From Roseimarinus sediminis (GTDB lineage Bacteria > Bacteroidota > Bacteroidia > Bacteroidales > Prolixibacteraceae): DNA of 64,000 nucleotides. This document shows, piece after piece, positions 18,401 through 27,747 of the stretch. The notes under the pieces are model-generated. The model did not search any database. It saw only the letters and a program-made list of their open reading frames with translations, and had not been told where the DNA came from. The stretch is from NCBI RefSeq assembly GCF_050433125.1, contig NZ_JBNPXV010000018.1:1-64000 (forward strand). The letters run 5' to 3'. Position numbers and translations under genes: made by a program. Within the stretch, counting starts at the first letter, position 1; the number at the start of each line of letters is the position of its first letter.

Positions 18401-19500
18401 TGTACTTCAATCCAAAAAGGTGTTTTCTCTTCCAATAAACAGTTTTCGTCGGTTGTTGTCTGGGGGAATATATCAATTTCATAATACTTATTCAAACGGT
18501 TTTCGCTGAGGGTAACAGCCAGCAGCTGATCATGAAAAGGTGCAGCTAGAAAGGCACCATAAGCATGTACGGTCGAATCGCTGATACAGCGAATGTTCGT
18601 TTTTATCCGGGCTTCAACCGGATCGAACAGCTTTCCGGTGGCTTCGCTTTGTTGCATGATACTTTCCCAATATTCTTGTCCGGTCGAAGTGAGTGTATAT
18701 TGTCGCATGTGGAAATAAAAACTGGCTGTGTTTACAAAGCTTACCACTCCGGCGAAGCGGTTCGAATCGAGGGGGTGCGGACTTAAAAACTGGTAGCTCA
18801 TAAAGTAAAGCTCATCGCTGGTTGGAAGTGTAGTTTGTCTGCCTTCCTGCTTATTGTACAGGTAGAAACTATTGGTATAAATCTGATCCCAGCAATAATA
18901 ACGATACATCGTTTGCATACTTTCTGAAAGTATAAAATAATTACTCAGCGCTTTCCATTGATACAAATAGCCTCCGTGCCCGGGCGGATGATGCTCGGGT
19001 TGGGCACTTATATAACATCCCTTTACCGGATCGATGTAGGGCTGGCCGGCATCATCGTATAGCACCATGTTGTGAACCGAGTCGCGGAGTTCGATATTGC
19101 GGATGGCAACTGGCTCTGGAATGGTGTCGGGTTTCGACTGATATTGTAAACCGTCGGAAGTAATAATGCTTACCCAGTAGGCTTCTCCCGGAACGGGTTC
19201 GACCAACTCGCTTGTTTGGTAAAAGCCATTCTTGTATTCCTGCATGATCCAGTGCTTTCCACTTCCATCAAAAAGTACGACTTCAGCATTTTCTTCCGCC
19301 TCCATTTCTTCATTCCGATTGTATGGAACGGCGCGCCGGAGCTCCAGTGACACATAAGCCGGCTCGTGTGAGATGGTTCCGTTCACCACCAACGAGGGGG
19401 CACGCTCGTCGAGCGTGGGTATAAACGCTGTTTCGCAGGCTTGAAACAGTAGTGTCAAACTTGTCATTAACAGCAGATATTTGAGTTGTTTCTTCTTCAT
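18397..19500 (-). CDS. DUF4249 domain lipoprotein
   Basis: 367 residues with lipobox LFQAC (Cys22) and the DUF4249 opening pattern APSLVVNGTISHEPAYVSLELRRAVPYN. It starts 2 bp after the stop of the TonB receptor and overlaps the MG2/plug gene by 4 bp, so it lies mid-operon. Second DUF4249 member in the window (the other is at 1862-3007). Presumed outer membrane partner of the receptor; ligand unknown. Confidence 0.88.
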   Translation of the reverse strand: MKKKQLKYLLLMTSLTLLFQACETAFIPTLDERAPSLVVNGTISHEPAYVSLELRRAVPYNRNEEMEAEENAEVVLFDGSGKHWIMQEYKNGFYQTSELVEPVPGEAYWVSIITSDGLQYQSKPDTIPEPVAIRNIELRDSVHNMVLYDDAGQPYIDPVKGCYISAQPEHHPPGHGGYLYQWKALSNYFILSESMQTMYRYYCWDQIYTNSFYLYNKQEGRQTTLPTSDELYFMSYQFLSPHPLDSNRFAGVVSFVNTASFYFHMRQYTLTSTGQEYWESIMQQSEATGKLFDPVEARIKTNIRCISDSTVHAYGAFLAAPFHDQLLAVTLSENRLNKYYEIDIFPQTTTDENCLLEEKTPFWIEVQ

Positions 19501-19502
19501 TT

Positions 19503-22193
19503 TTAAAACCAGAAATTATAGGTGAATGAAGGTATGGGTATGCCTATGATTGAAAACTGATAAAGTGCATAGCGCTGATAGTTGTTCTTTGGAGAAGGAT
19601 TTTGTTTTTCATAAAAAACAGAGAAAGGATTTTTTCGGCCATACACGTTGTAAACCGAAAATGTCCAACTGCTTCGCCAGAATTGTTTACGCTTTAAACT
19701 GCCTTCATAGGTGAGTGACATATCGAGCCGGTGATAGTCGGGTAAACGATACTGATTCCGGTCGGAATAAGTCACCACGTCGATGTTGCCGATTTGGTAT
19801 TTTTCTTCGGGAAAGGTAGCCGGACGACCTGTACTGTAGGTAAAATTCGATGCAAATGTAAAGCGTCGCGATAACTGATAGTTGAGTACCAGGCTCAAAT
19901 CGTGTGGCTTATCATAGTTTGAAGGGTACCATTCGCCCCGGTTGATTTGTTCTTCAGCAAAGGAGCTTTGCATCCTGATGAGCGATCGCGACCAGGTATA
20001 GCTGAGCCAGCCACTGATTTTTCCCGTGGTTTTTTTTAACAGGAATTCAAGACCATAGGCACGTCCCTTCCCACTTAACAATACCTGTTCAATATCGGGA
20101 TTAAGCAGAATAAGGGCTCCATCTTTGAAATCGTTGAGCTGATCGATGTTCTTATAGTAAATTTCGACGGAGCTTTCGATCTTGTTGTTGTTGAAATTCC
20201 TGAAGTAGCCTAATGAATACTGGTTGGCAGTGAGCGGTTTAAGATAAGTGTCAGCCGTTTTCCAGTAGTCGGCAGGTGTGATGCTGGCACTGTTACTCAG
20301 TTGACGAAGATATTGCCGGGTACGGGTAAAAGCGGCCTTCAATGAACTGGCGTTCTGAAAAGCATAACGCAAGGATATGCGGGGGTCTAAGCCATGATAG
20401 AATGCTGAAATTTCACCTTTTGAATGCGTTTCTGTGTGGGTAAGTGTTGTTGAATTACGGGGCCAGCCGCTACGATAGTAATTAATTTTATCGGGTCCCA
20501 TCAGCATAAAAACACTGTATCGGGCTCCTGCAACGAGGCTCAGTGAAGGATTCAGCTCATATTCGTCTTCGGCATAAGCCGAGAGTTCGAACGATGATTC
20601 GTGGCTTATTTCAACAGCCCTGGCAAGTGATGATTCGCCATGAGGGATCGAAGTTCCAGGCTCCGAAAGATAATGAGTGGCACTTAGGCCGGCATTGAGA
20701 TGGTGCCTTGCAAAGCTTGAAATGGCATGATGATAGGCCAGTTGTTGCTGCGAGATGCCGGTATTTAGCTGGTAGCTTTCAAGCAGATTGCTTTGGTCGA
20801 TTAGTTGCGAATGATAACGGCTATACGTTGCAGACAGCATGCCTGACTGATTTTGGGTGTACAGATGATTCCAGCGGGCTGAAGCCAACAAATTGCCATA
20901 TTCGTAACGTGCATGTTGATAATAATCGAAGTAATCGTTGCTGTGGTACAGCATGGCACCAACGCGGTTGTTTTGATCGTGGTTATAGTCGATTTTGGCA
21001 TGTACATCGTAAAACGAAGCAGCGCTTTGCCGGAGTTCGTATTCTGGTAGCCGGCGCAATATCCAGTCGGAATAAGTGCTTCTTCCTCCTGCCAGATAAC
21101 TTGCTTTTTTACCAAGAGGCCCCTGGGTCGAAAGGCGGCTGCTGATCAGTCCGATGCCGCCATTGGTTTTTTGCTGATCCCTGGCTCCTTCTTCAAGGTT
21201 GATTTGCATCACCGACGAAAGTCTGCTGCCATAGCGTGCAGGCAATGAGGATTTATATAGGTTGACATTTTTTATCAGTCCGGCATCAAGCATCGAAAAG
21301 AGCCCGAATAAATGGGCAGGATTAAACAGTGGCGTTTCGTTAAGCAGAATCAGATTTTGATCACTGGTACCTCCCCGTACATTAAAGCCGGCAGCATTTT
21401 CACCTACACTTTGTACGCCAGGAAGCATCAGCATGCCTTTCATAACATCGGGCTCTCCCATTAATACCGATAGCTTTTTGATGGTTTTTCCAGCCAGACT
21501 GGCTATTCCCATCGAAGGCGAACGATAGTTGTTGTCGGGTTTATCAACTCCGATGTTGATCTCGTCAAGGGCTATTGATTTTTCGTACAACTCAATATCT
21601 AGTTTTCCGTCGTTGTAAATAATGATTTTCCGTTGTTCATCGTGTAAGCCAATAAAAGAATAGTTTAGCTGATGAGGACCGGCAGGCAGTCTGATGACAT
21701 AACGACCCTGGTTATTGGTACTGACGGCCAGCGACAAGGCTTTTACCATTACCTGGGCTCCCGGAATGGGAAGTCCGCTTGCTCCGTCGATGACCTGCCC
21801 GCTAAGAATAGCATGACTGTAACGTCCCTTGTTTAGCCGATTGCCAATAGGTTGATAACTTTCGCGGGATAGCAGGGTATCGGGCGAATCCAAATCGGCC
21901 GGCACGATGACCAGGTTGTTTTGAAAAAGCTTTAGCATTAAACGATGGTCCTCAAGAACAACCTGCAACATGTTGATTAATGGTACTTCTTCAGTGATTT
22001 CGGGTAAGTACACTTTTTCTAACCAGGTTGATTTTCCAATTAAACGGATTTGATGTTCACGATATAAGTTTTCAGAAAAAGTTTGGAGATTGATATGGCT
22101 GGATGTGCCATCAACCATTATTTTTTCAGGCTCCTGTCCAAAGCTGGCAGGAATCAAAAAAATGAAATACAAAAAAAACAGGAATCGCTGCAC
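19503..22193 (-). CDS. TonB-dependent receptor with STN-like domain
   Basis: 896 residues: signal peptide (1-19), a secretin/TonB short N-terminal-like domain (about 25-100), a carboxypeptidase regulatory-like domain (about 125-210, LSGQVIDGASGLPIPGAQVMV), a plug (about 225-335, FNVRGGTSDQNLILLNETPL, LPARYGSRLSSVMQINL) and a barrel ending FTYNFWF. The STN-like domain is often found in receptors signalling to an anti-sigma factor, but no sigma/anti-sigma pair is encoded here. Head of the receptor-DUF4249-MG2/plug-secreted protein operon. The receptor at 3029 lacks this domain. Confidence 0.92.
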   Translation of the reverse strand: MQRFLFFLYFIFLIPASFGQEPEKIMVDGTSSHINLQTFSENLYREHQIRLIGKSTWLEKVYLPEITEEVPLINMLQVVLEDHRLMLKLFQNNLVIVPADLDSPDTLLSRESYQPIGNRLNKGRYSHAILSGQVIDGASGLPIPGAQVMVKALSLAVSTNNQGRYVIRLPAGPHQLNYSFIGLHDEQRKIIIYNDGKLDIELYEKSIALDEINIGVDKPDNNYRSPSMGIASLAGKTIKKLSVLMGEPDVMKGMLMLPGVQSVGENAAGFNVRGGTSDQNLILLNETPLFNPAHLFGLFSMLDAGLIKNVNLYKSSLPARYGSRLSSVMQINLEEGARDQQKTNGGIGLISSRLSTQGPLGKKASYLAGGRSTYSDWILRRLPEYELRQSAASFYDVHAKIDYNHDQNNRVGAMLYHSNDYFDYYQHARYEYGNLLASARWNHLYTQNQSGMLSATYSRYHSQLIDQSNLLESYQLNTGISQQQLAYHHAISSFARHHLNAGLSATHYLSEPGTSIPHGESSLARAVEISHESSFELSAYAEDEYELNPSLSLVAGARYSVFMLMGPDKINYYRSGWPRNSTTLTHTETHSKGEISAFYHGLDPRISLRYAFQNASSLKAAFTRTRQYLRQLSNSASITPADYWKTADTYLKPLTANQYSLGYFRNFNNNKIESSVEIYYKNIDQLNDFKDGALILLNPDIEQVLLSGKGRAYGLEFLLKKTTGKISGWLSYTWSRSLIRMQSSFAEEQINRGEWYPSNYDKPHDLSLVLNYQLSRRFTFASNFTYSTGRPATFPEEKYQIGNIDVVTYSDRNQYRLPDYHRLDMSLTYEGSLKRKQFWRSSWTFSVYNVYGRKNPFSVFYEKQNPSPKNNYQRYALYQFSIIGIPIPSFTYNFWF

Positions 22194-22304
22194 TTTTAGT
22201 TTGGTTTAAGGTGCATAAAACTACATAAAATCCAGCGCTAAGCAAGCTGTGAGAAGAAATATTTTTCCTGATTTTTAGCAGGAAAGTGACCCGTTAAGGT
22301 CAAT

Positions 22305-22329
22305 AAAAAAACCCGGAATAACCGGGTTT
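22305..22329 (-). terminator. Terminator after the YceI gene
   Basis: Eight-bp stem AAACCCGG/CCGGGTTT with a five-base loop, followed on the minus strand by a T run (A run 22305-22310). Confidence 0.85.
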
Positions 22330-22364
22330 CACGTAATAAGGTATTTGGGTGTAGGTGTTGTTTC

Positions 22365-22928
22365 TTATTTTGTATGCAGCTTCACATCAAGTGTAAAGAT
22401 GTCATAAATGGCCTTGTCTCCCAGGTTGTCGAAAAACTTGTTCGAGCCGTAGCGTACATTGTACAGGGTACGGTCAACCTCGATTTTGGCAGTATAAATG
22501 TTGCCGTTTTTATGTGCTTCGAACTCAATCGGGTGGGTAATTCCCTTAATGGTCAGGTCGCCTTTAACACTCGCTTTTCCATTGGTGAATTTTGTGCTGC
22601 TCTTAATCTTAAGCGTTGCTTCAGGGTGAGTGGCTACCGAAAAGAAATCGTCTGACTTCAGGTGACCCAGCAGGTTTTCACGGGTTTCACCCGAAAGGTC
22701 TTCATTGGTCATACTATTCATGTCGATTACAAAGTTGCCTTCAGTAATTGCATCGTTCTTCAGGGTGAGTGATCCGCTTTTCAGATCGATGGCACCGTAG
22801 TGCTCACCGGTAACTTTTTTACCATTCCATTTCAAACTCGATGCTGAGGTATCTACCTTCAGTGTTTGTGCATTTACCATGAATGTTACTAAAAGTAAAA
22901 GTGTCGATAAACTTACTATTCTACGCAT
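22365..22928 (-). CDS. YceI family periplasmic protein
   Basis: 187 residues with a signal peptide (about 1-20, MVNAQ). The YceI lipocalin-like barrel is recognisable: DTSASSLKWNGKKVTGEHYG, GNFVIDMNSM, HLKSDDFFSVATHPEATLKI, VKGDLTIKGITHPIEF. YceI proteins bind isoprenoid or amphiphilic ligands in the periplasm. It starts 19 bp after the pirin gene and shares its promoter. Confidence 0.93.
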   Translation of the reverse strand: MRRIVSLSTLLLLVTFMVNAQTLKVDTSASSLKWNGKKVTGEHYGAIDLKSGSLTLKNDAITEGNFVIDMNSMTNEDLSGETRENLLGHLKSDDFFSVATHPEATLKIKSSTKFTNGKASVKGDLTIKGITHPIEFEAHKNGNIYTAKIEVDRTLYNVRYGSNKFFDNLGDKAIYDIFTLDVKLHTK

Positions 22929-22947
22929 AATTTTTATTTTTTACGGG

Positions 22948-23643
22948 TTAAACTTCAATATTGATTATACTACTGTTTTCTAATGCTAAAAGTTCAAATT
23001 GTGTTGTATTTTGTATGCCAATGCCGTCACGACGACTCAACTCATTATTTGCTACCTTAATTTTCCCTTCGATGAGGAAAAGGTAGCTGCCATGCGATTT
23101 TTCGTTGAGTTGATAGCTGGCTTTGTTTCCTTCGCCCAGCTTTATTCTCGAAATTTTGGCGTGCTGGTTGATGCGTAAGGGACCCTTGTCGCTGTCGACC
23201 AATACCTGCCACTGGTTGTTGGCTTCTTCGGGTTTGAAAAACATCTGCTTGTACACCGGCTCAATGTTTTTCTTTTCAGGCAGAATCCAAATCTGAAGAA
23301 AATTGGCAGGATGTTCCTGCGAAGCATTGTATTCGGAATGAAAAATGCCTGTTCCGGCACTCATCACCTGTACTTCGTTTTCGGCAATTACCTGCTTGTG
23401 TCCCATACTGTCCTCGTGCATTAGCTGTCCTTCGATGGGAATTGAGATAATCTCCATGTTGTCGTGCGGATGTTTCCCAAATCCTGTTCCGGGTGCAATG
23501 ATATCGTCGTTCAAAACACGAAGATGACCAAAATGGATTCTTTCAGGATTGTAATAATTGGCAAAACTAAAAGTATGATGTGTATCCAGCCAGCCGTGAT
23601 TGGCATGTCCTCTGCTATCTGATGGATGTATTGTTGTGTTCAT
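22948..23643 (-). CDS. Pirin family cupin protein
   Basis: 231 residues from the ATG at 23643; a frame reaching 23670 would start upstream of the likely transcription start. Two cupin domains. The metal-site pattern is visible: GKHPHDNMEII and GTGIFHSEYNAS, with two further His in the N-terminal HANHGWLDTHHTFSFANYY. Bacterial pirins include quercetinases and redox-linked regulators; which applies is not visible. It leads a two-gene unit with YceI and lies just downstream of an AraC regulator on the same strand. Confidence 0.92.
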   Translation of the reverse strand: MNTTIHPSDSRGHANHGWLDTHHTFSFANYYNPERIHFGHLRVLNDDIIAPGTGFGKHPHDNMEIISIPIEGQLMHEDSMGHKQVIAENEVQVMSAGTGIFHSEYNASQEHPANFLQIWILPEKKNIEPVYKQMFFKPEEANNQWQVLVDSDKGPLRINQHAKISRIKLGEGNKASYQLNEKSHGSYLFLIEGKIKVANNELSRRDGIGIQNTTQFELLALENSSIINIEV

Positions 23644-23667
23644 AAGCTGATTTTTAAATTGATGATA

Positions 23668-23698
23668 CAAAGGTAAGGGCCAACCGGGGGCCGGTCAA
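23668..23698 (-). promoter_or_regulatory. Promoter of the pirin-yceI unit
   Basis: Minus-strand TTG (23696-23698), 20 nt, TACCTTTG (23668-23675). It places the 5' end about 20 nt before the ATG at 23643 and argues against the longer frame. Next to it, GGCCAACCGGGGGCCGGTC is GC-rich and partly palindromic, a possible operator. Confidence 0.65.
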
Positions 23699-23759
23699 TG
23701 TAAAAATCAGGGGTGATGATGTATAAAACGGACAAAAAGGTCTTAAATAACAAATGGCT

Positions 23760-24653
23760 TTAAGCAGATATTAATTTTCGTTCCAGTTGGGTTCTGAATT
23801 CAGAGAAGGATTGGTTGGTTTCCTTTTTAAAAAACTTACTGAAATGCGAAGGATCGTCGTAGCCCAGCTGGTAGGCAATTTCCTTTGTTGAAAGGCTGGT
23901 ATGCAGGCCCAGTCGTTTTGCTTCAAGCACGATGCGCTGGTTGATCAGTTCCTTGGCCGTTTTACCAATGTTCGACTTAACGACGTTGTTCAGGTAGTCG
24001 GGACTAATGTTCATGGCTTCGGCAAATTCACTCACTTTGTGCCATTGCACATAGTGCTGGTTCAGCAATTCCCTGAAATTTTTGATGATGGGGCGTCCCG
24101 ATTGCAGGCTTTGAGGATTGTTGTTATTCTGAGGAGGCACAGCAACGCGGTTGCATTCAATCAGGAAGAGTTTCAGATGCGCTGCAATGATGTCGTATTT
24201 AAAAGGCGATTCGTCATGGAATGCTTTATTGATTTCCAAAGAAATGGAACTAAGTTTTGCAAACAGCTCCTCATCGATGTACAAGGGTGGGGTTGTAGTA
24301 CCGCACGAAAACATGCCAAGGTTGGCGATAAATTCAGAACTAATGTAGTTACGCGAAAGGAACTCATCGCTGAACATAAGTATGTCTCCTTCGGGATGTT
24401 CGTTGTTTACAAGCACCTGATGAACCTGTCCGGGAGCTACAAAAAACACGACCCGCGGTTTCATCTTGTGTTCTTCATAATCGATGAAATGCGATCCACA
24501 GGCATTTTTGACCAGCAGGATGGTGTAGAAATCATGACGGTGAGGCGGGTTGGCTTTTCCCAACGACGCGAGATGGTTTTCTTCCATCGTGCGAAAGGCA
24601 AAAAATGTGTCTTCGTTTTTGTGCTGTAATACCTGTGTGGGAATGTGTTCCAT
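23760..24653 (-). CDS. AraC family transcriptional regulator
   Basis: 297 residues: N-terminal cupin sensor domain (about 30-120, PPRHDFY-like metal-pocket region and FFVAPGQVHQV) and two C-terminal helix-turn-helix motifs (about 205-290; STKEIAYQLGYDDPSHFSKFFKKETNQSFSEFR is the second, split here as STKEIAYQLGYDDPSHF then SKFFKKETNQSF). It lies 116 bp upstream of the pirin-yceI unit, same strand, so it may control it. Likely start 24653; TATTTTTG at 24678-24685 is a possible -7 box. Confidence 0.9.
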   Translation of the reverse strand: MEHIPTQVLQHKNEDTFFAFRTMEENHLASLGKANPPHRHDFYTILLVKNACGSHFIDYEEHKMKPRVVFFVAPGQVHQVLVNNEHPEGDILMFSDEFLSRNYISSEFIANLGMFSCGTTTPPLYIDEELFAKLSSISLEINKAFHDESPFKYDIIAAHLKLFLIECNRVAVPPQNNNNPQSLQSGRPIIKNFRELLNQHYVQWHKVSEFAEAMNISPDYLNNVVKSNIGKTAKELINQRIVLEAKRLGLHTSLSTKEIAYQLGYDDPSHFSKFFKKETNQSFSEFRTQLERKLISA

Positions 24654-24814
24654 ATTGTTTCTCCTCTTTCAAAGAAACAAAAATAGCAGCTTTGGGTTCT
24701 GAAAAAAATTGAAGCATTTGATTTTTCTGCACGAAAGCACTTTCTACCCTTTTATTATCTGACGATATTGCCTATTTTGAGCCTTGCTAATACTAACAAA
24801 ACAACGATTTCACC

Positions 24815-27523
24815 ATGAAGAATGATCTTAAGTGGCTGTTCATACTGGCAATGCTTGTGCCGGTCGTTCAAACAATTAAAGCACAGGAGGTAACAGAAAA
24901 GTACCGCGATACTTCGCTCTCATTCGAAACCCGTGCATACGATTTAGTTGAAAGAATGACCCTTGAAGAAAAGATTTCCCAGATAGGCAATGCTTCGGAA
25001 GCCATACCCCGCCTGGATGTAAACGAATATGAATGGTGGAACGAATGTTTGCACGGGGTGGCCAGGGCAGGGGTGGCTACCGTATTTCCACAGGCCATCG
25101 GGATGGCCGCTACCTTCGACACTCAAATGATGGCCGGTGTGGCCGAAGTGATCAGTGATGAGGCCCGGGCCAAGCATCACGAAGCCTTGCGAAACAACGA
25201 TTTCGGACGCTATAAGGGGCTGACCTTTTGGTCGCCCAATATCAATATATTCAGGGATCCCCGCTGGGGCCGCGGTCACGAAACCTATGGCGAAGATCCT
25301 TACCTGAGCGGGCGCATGGGGGTCGAATTTGTAAAAGGCCTGCAGGGCGACGACCCCAAATACCTGAAACTGGTGGCAACCGCCAAACATTTTGCGGTAC
25401 ACAATGGTCCTGAACCCGATCGGCATTCGTTCAATGCGGTGCCCAATGCCCGCGATTTGTGGGAAACCTATTTGCCGGCTTTCTACGATCTGGTGGTTGA
25501 GGCCAAAGCTTATTCGGTAATGGGAGCTTACAACCGTGTTGACGGCGAATCGGCTTCGGCCAGCTGGTTGTTGCTCGAAGATATTCTTCGTAAACAATGG
25601 GGTTTCGAAGGTTATGTGGTTAGCGACTGTGGTGCCATTCGCGATATTTATGCCTACCATAAAATAGTGAATACGCCTCAGGAAGCAGCAGCCATTGGTG
25701 TCAGGCGGGGCTGCGATCTGAACTGTGGACGTGTGTATCAGCAGTGGTTGCTCGAGGCAGTGAACGAAGGCCTGATCGACGAGGGAGAAATCGACCTGGC
25801 AGTGTACCGACTAATGCTGGCACGCATGAAGCTCGGCATGTTCGATCCCGAAGAGATGGTGCCTTTTGCTCAGATAGCTTATGAAGTGAACAATTCAAAA
25901 GCTCACGATGAGCTGGCGTTGGCAATGGCGCAAAAGTCGATGACCCTGCTGAAGAACAATGGCATCCTGCCGCTTGAGCGTGAGCAACTGAAAAAAGTGG
26001 CTGTTTTTGGACCCAATGCCAACAGCATTGTTGCGCTGCGTGCCAATTATCATGGCGATGCTTCGAACCCGGTTACCGTGCTCGAAGGCATCCGTAAAGC
26101 TTTGCCCGGGAATGTGGAACTGGTTTATGAAGAGGTCTGCCCGCTGGTTGCTTACGATGGAGGCATGGAAAAATATGAAACAGTACCTGCATCGAATTTG
26201 TCGGCTCAAAATGCTGAGGGCGAACAGGAGCAGGGGCTCACCGGCGCTTATTATCGCGGCACAGCCATGCAGGGGGAGCCGGTGCTGGTGCGTACCGACC
26301 AACAAATCAGAATGATGTGGCAGGAGGATTCACCAACGGCGACCGAAGTGGCGCAGGGTATTTTAACACCTGAAGAGGCGCTCGGCAAGGATAATTTCTC
26401 GATTCGCTGGACCGGTGAGTTGCTGGCTCCGGGAAATGGTGAATACGAAATTGGTTTGATCTCAGACGACGGCTGTCGCCTTTTCCTCGACGGAAAAACC
26501 ATTGTTGATGAGTGGACCGAACATGCCATGGCACCCAGCATGGGAAAATTTACTTTTGAAAAGGGGAAAAAATACCCGATTACCATCGAATATTTCGAAA
26601 GCGGGCAGGATGCCGGTGCCATGTTGGTGTGGAAGAAAATCGAAGACGAAAAGGAAAAGAAGTCCGAAGAATTCATCGTTGATCAAAAAGTATTGGACGA
26701 AGCCAAAGCAGCCGATGTGATCATCTTTGTGGGCGGCCTCGATGCCGAATGGGAAGGAGAGGAAATGCGCGATCGTGTTGGGATTGACGGTTTCAACGGT
26801 GGCGATCGTACCAAAATTGAATTGCCCGCAGTACAGCTGAAAACACTCAGGGCCCTGGAACAAACAGGAAGGCCTGTGGTGATGGTGCTGATGGCCGGCA
26901 GTGCCATTGCATTCGACGGGGCCGAACAGGAACTGGATGCCTTGCTGATGAGCTGGTATCCCGGACAACGGGGGGGTGATGCCGTGGCCGAAGTGCTCTT
27001 TGGCGACTACAATCCGGCTGGCCGTTTGCCTGTTACTTTTTATCAATCGACCAATGAACTGGCCGATTTCAGAGATTACAACATGCAGGCCGGCAAAGGC
27101 TTCACGTATCGTTATTATCAGGGCAAGGCACTTTATCCCTTTGGTCATGGACTGAGTTACACCACCTTTGAATACACTGGAATGAAAGTGGATAAGAAAA
27201 TGGTTTGTGACAGCGATGAGCTCATTGTAACAGTAAAGGTGAAGAATACCGGGGAATATGATGGAGAAGAAGTGGTACAACTGTATGTGGCCGACCGTGA
27301 ATCGGATAAGGGCATGCCACGGAAGCAGTTGCGCCGCTTCGAAAGGGTGGCACTGGCCAGCGGAGCAAGCAGGGAAATCAGCTTTACGCTGAAGGTGGCC
27401 GACGATTTGCGCTATTACGATGCTTTTTACCGCCGCTACCTGGTGGAACCCGGAGAATTTGAAATTCAAATAGGTGCTTCGAGTGAAGACATTCGTTTAA
27501 AAGAAGTAATCAGGGTAGAATAG
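24815..27523 (+). CDS. Glycoside hydrolase family 3 with PA14 insert (beta-glucosidase/xylosidase)
   Basis: 902 residues. Signal peptide about 1-23. The GH3 N-terminal barrel has EYEWWNECLHGVAR, DPRWGRGHETYGEDPYL, KHFAVHNGPE (191-200) and the nucleophile motif YVVSDCGAI (Asp271). A PA14 domain (about 475-605, TGAYYRGTAMQGEP...YPITIEYFESGQDAGAMLVW) is inserted in the C-terminal GH3 sandwich, which resumes with VIIFVGGLDAEWEGEEM. A fibronectin III-like end closes it. The WWNECLHGVA type is typical of plant-type beta-xylosidases/arabinosidases; substrate is inferred, probably hemicellulose oligosaccharides in the periplasm. Transcribed alone. Confidence 0.93.
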   Translation: MKNDLKWLFILAMLVPVVQTIKAQEVTEKYRDTSLSFETRAYDLVERMTLEEKISQIGNASEAIPRLDVNEYEWWNECLHGVARAGVATVFPQAIGMAATFDTQMMAGVAEVISDEARAKHHEALRNNDFGRYKGLTFWSPNINIFRDPRWGRGHETYGEDPYLSGRMGVEFVKGLQGDDPKYLKLVATAKHFAVHNGPEPDRHSFNAVPNARDLWETYLPAFYDLVVEAKAYSVMGAYNRVDGESASASWLLLEDILRKQWGFEGYVVSDCGAIRDIYAYHKIVNTPQEAAAIGVRRGCDLNCGRVYQQWLLEAVNEGLIDEGEIDLAVYRLMLARMKLGMFDPEEMVPFAQIAYEVNNSKAHDELALAMAQKSMTLLKNNGILPLEREQLKKVAVFGPNANSIVALRANYHGDASNPVTVLEGIRKALPGNVELVYEEVCPLVAYDGGMEKYETVPASNLSAQNAEGEQEQGLTGAYYRGTAMQGEPVLVRTDQQIRMMWQEDSPTATEVAQGILTPEEALGKDNFSIRWTGELLAPGNGEYEIGLISDDGCRLFLDGKTIVDEWTEHAMAPSMGKFTFEKGKKYPITIEYFESGQDAGAMLVWKKIEDEKEKKSEEFIVDQKVLDEAKAADVIIFVGGLDAEWEGEEMRDRVGIDGFNGGDRTKIELPAVQLKTLRALEQTGRPVVMVLMAGSAIAFDGAEQELDALLMSWYPGQRGGDAVAEVLFGDYNPAGRLPVTFYQSTNELADFRDYNMQAGKGFTYRYYQGKALYPFGHGLSYTTFEYTGMKVDKKMVCDSDELIVTVKVKNTGEYDGEEVVQLYVADRESDKGMPRKQLRRFERVALASGASREISFTLKVADDLRYYDAFYRRYLVEPGEFEIQIGASSEDIRLKEVIRVE

Positions 27524-27534
27524 GGCGGCACAAG

Positions 27535-27620
27535 GATCAGAAATAAAGGATCAGAAATTAAGATAAGAAAGTCAGAAAAAAGTCAGAAAGTCATTGAGTC
27601 ATTGAGGAAGAGGAAAGAGG
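27535..27620. repeat. Degenerate AGTCA-type direct repeats
   Basis: Short imperfect repeats (GGATCAGAAAT, AGTCAGAAA, AGTCATTG twice) directly after the GH3 stop. They are related in words to the 60-bp array at 55267-55450. The rest of the gap to the convergent kinase gene shows nothing clear. Confidence 0.6.
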
Positions 27621-27747
27621 AAAATGGGTAATTGATAATGGGTTCGCTTATTCAACAGGATAAACTTAGGGCTTAGGACTTCTGAACTTCCCCCGGAGGC
27701 TGCATTGCGATTGGGACGGGCACAAGGGTTTCCTGGCGCTGTTACCC

